From Octadecabacter dasysiphoniae (GTDB lineage: Bacteria; Pseudomonadota; Alphaproteobacteria; Rhodobacterales; Rhodobacteraceae), in the NCBI RefSeq assembly GCF_021532615.1, contig NZ_JAKGAQ010000001.1, positions 992,001 through 1,056,000 on the forward strand: a DNA stretch of 64,000 bases, in the 5' to 3' direction. Below, in pieces: positions 63,655-64,000 of this stretch. A program made the translations under genes and the position numbers. Position 1 is the stretch's first letter. Every line of letters starts with the position of its first letter. The notes under the pieces were generated by a model. The model had not been told where the DNA came from and did no database searches. It was given only the letters and a program-made list of their open reading frames with translations.

Positions 63655-63909
63655 ATGAAACCAATACAACATCCAACCCGACGATATGTTACGGCGCTTG
63701 TCTTTGGCATTTGTATCGCAATTTTGCCTGTAACAGCGCAGGCCTACGTTGGTCCGGGGGCCGGTCTTACCGCAATCGGAACGATGCTGGCTTTGTTCGC
63801 TGCACTGATCCTCGCGGTCGTCGGCTTCGTTTGGTATCCGATCAAACGCTTGGTGGGGGCCGGTAAAACGTCAGCAAAAGACCCGCGAAACGACGAGCCG
63901 CGCAAATGA
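63655..63909 (+). CDS. Small exported membrane protein with YVGPGAG motif
   Basis: An 84-residue protein. A signal peptide (LVFGICIAILPVTAQA) is followed at once by YVGPGAGLTAIGTMLALFAA, one membrane helix, and a basic tail. Such YVGPGAG proteins often sit beside polysaccharide or membrane-bound phosphotransferase genes, but the function is unknown. AAGGAG stands before the ATG. Its stop overlaps the start of the next gene (ATGA), which indicates a shared operon. Confidence 0.75.
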   Translation: MKPIQHPTRRYVTALVFGICIAILPVTAQAYVGPGAGLTAIGTMLALFAALILAVVGFVWYPIKRLVGAGKTSAKDPRNDEPRK

Positions 63910-64000
63910 GCGTTGCCGCATTGATGATGGGGCTGTTGGCCTTCATCGTGGTGCTGCGCGTCCTTAACGCGGCCCAAGTTGCCGGTGAGGTGATTGAGAC
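63906..64000 (+). CDS. Membrane protein, 5' end only
   Basis: The first 31 codons of a gene cut by the right edge: MSVAALMMGLLAFIVVLRVL and on. The hydrophobic N-terminus is a signal peptide or first helix. It starts in an ATGA overlap with the YVGPGAG gene. No family can be named. Confidence 0.6.
   Translation, partial: MSVAALMMGLLAFIVVLRVLNAAQVAGEVIE

Noticed and set aside
1..64000. CRISPR arrays, tRNA or rRNA genes, prophage or transposon ends
   Set aside because: No regular spaced repeats, cloverleaf-like genes, rRNA segments, integrase or transposase genes were seen by eye.

Overview
The window reads as chromosomal DNA of an alphaproteobacterium, most likely a marine Rhodobacterales (Roseobacter-type) species. 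Supporting signs are the FixK/FNR-type boxes, the succinoglycan-style exo genes, opgGH, and the general look of the proteins. Assignments rest on motifs read by eye and on remembered family features; no database search was possible. No rRNA, tRNA, CRISPR array or intact insertion sequence was seen.

Region 1 (1-12,700) is an oxygen-responsive stress island. A soluble hybrid kinase with a FixL-type haem-PAS domain (hfixL), an OmpR-type regulator (fxkR-like) and a Crp/Fnr regulator (fixK-like) sit together. Around them are Hsp20, a universal stress protein, a polymer-forming membrane protein, a site-2 protease with CBS domains, a VIT1/CCC1-type transporter, a Ca2+/Na+ exchanger-like protein, a P2-type ATPase, a phasin-like protein, a second Crp/Fnr regulator and a DUF2892 protein. 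Six TTGA-N6-TCAA palindromes lie in the promoter regions, two of them perfect TTGAT-N4-ATCAA. The gene set resembles the mycobacterial DosR hypoxia regulon.

Region 2 (12,833-25,486) is the least explained part. Five small related proteins sharing a C-terminal LVGQN-type motif are followed by one gene for a cytoplasmic-looking protein of about 3,413 residues. I cannot assign a function. This is the best candidate for an undescribed system.

Region 3 (25,738-34,047) is a catabolic unit: a LacI-type regulator, an 18-bp perfect palindromic operator, an M81 (MlrC-like) metallopeptidase and a complete dipeptide/oligopeptide ABC transporter.

Region 4 (35,016-53,821) encodes a succinoglycan-like exopolysaccharide (exoA, M, P, X-like, O, K, Q, V, T, F, Y and L-like genes and one more glycosyltransferase), a Stf0-type sulfotransferase, and opgG-opgH for periplasmic glucans.

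Region 5 (54,332-64,000) looks like a second glycan locus, related to the decaprenylphosphoryl-arabinose pathway. It has a HAD-UbiA fusion (DPPR-synthase-like), a shortened gtrA, a 64-residue reading frame that looks like the start of DprE1 joined to the end of DprE2, a GT-C-like membrane protein, an AsmA-like protein, a DUF2723 membrane protein and a DUF4185 protein. The order matches the mycobacterial Rv3789-Rv3792 block, but the epimerase genes appear to be deleted.
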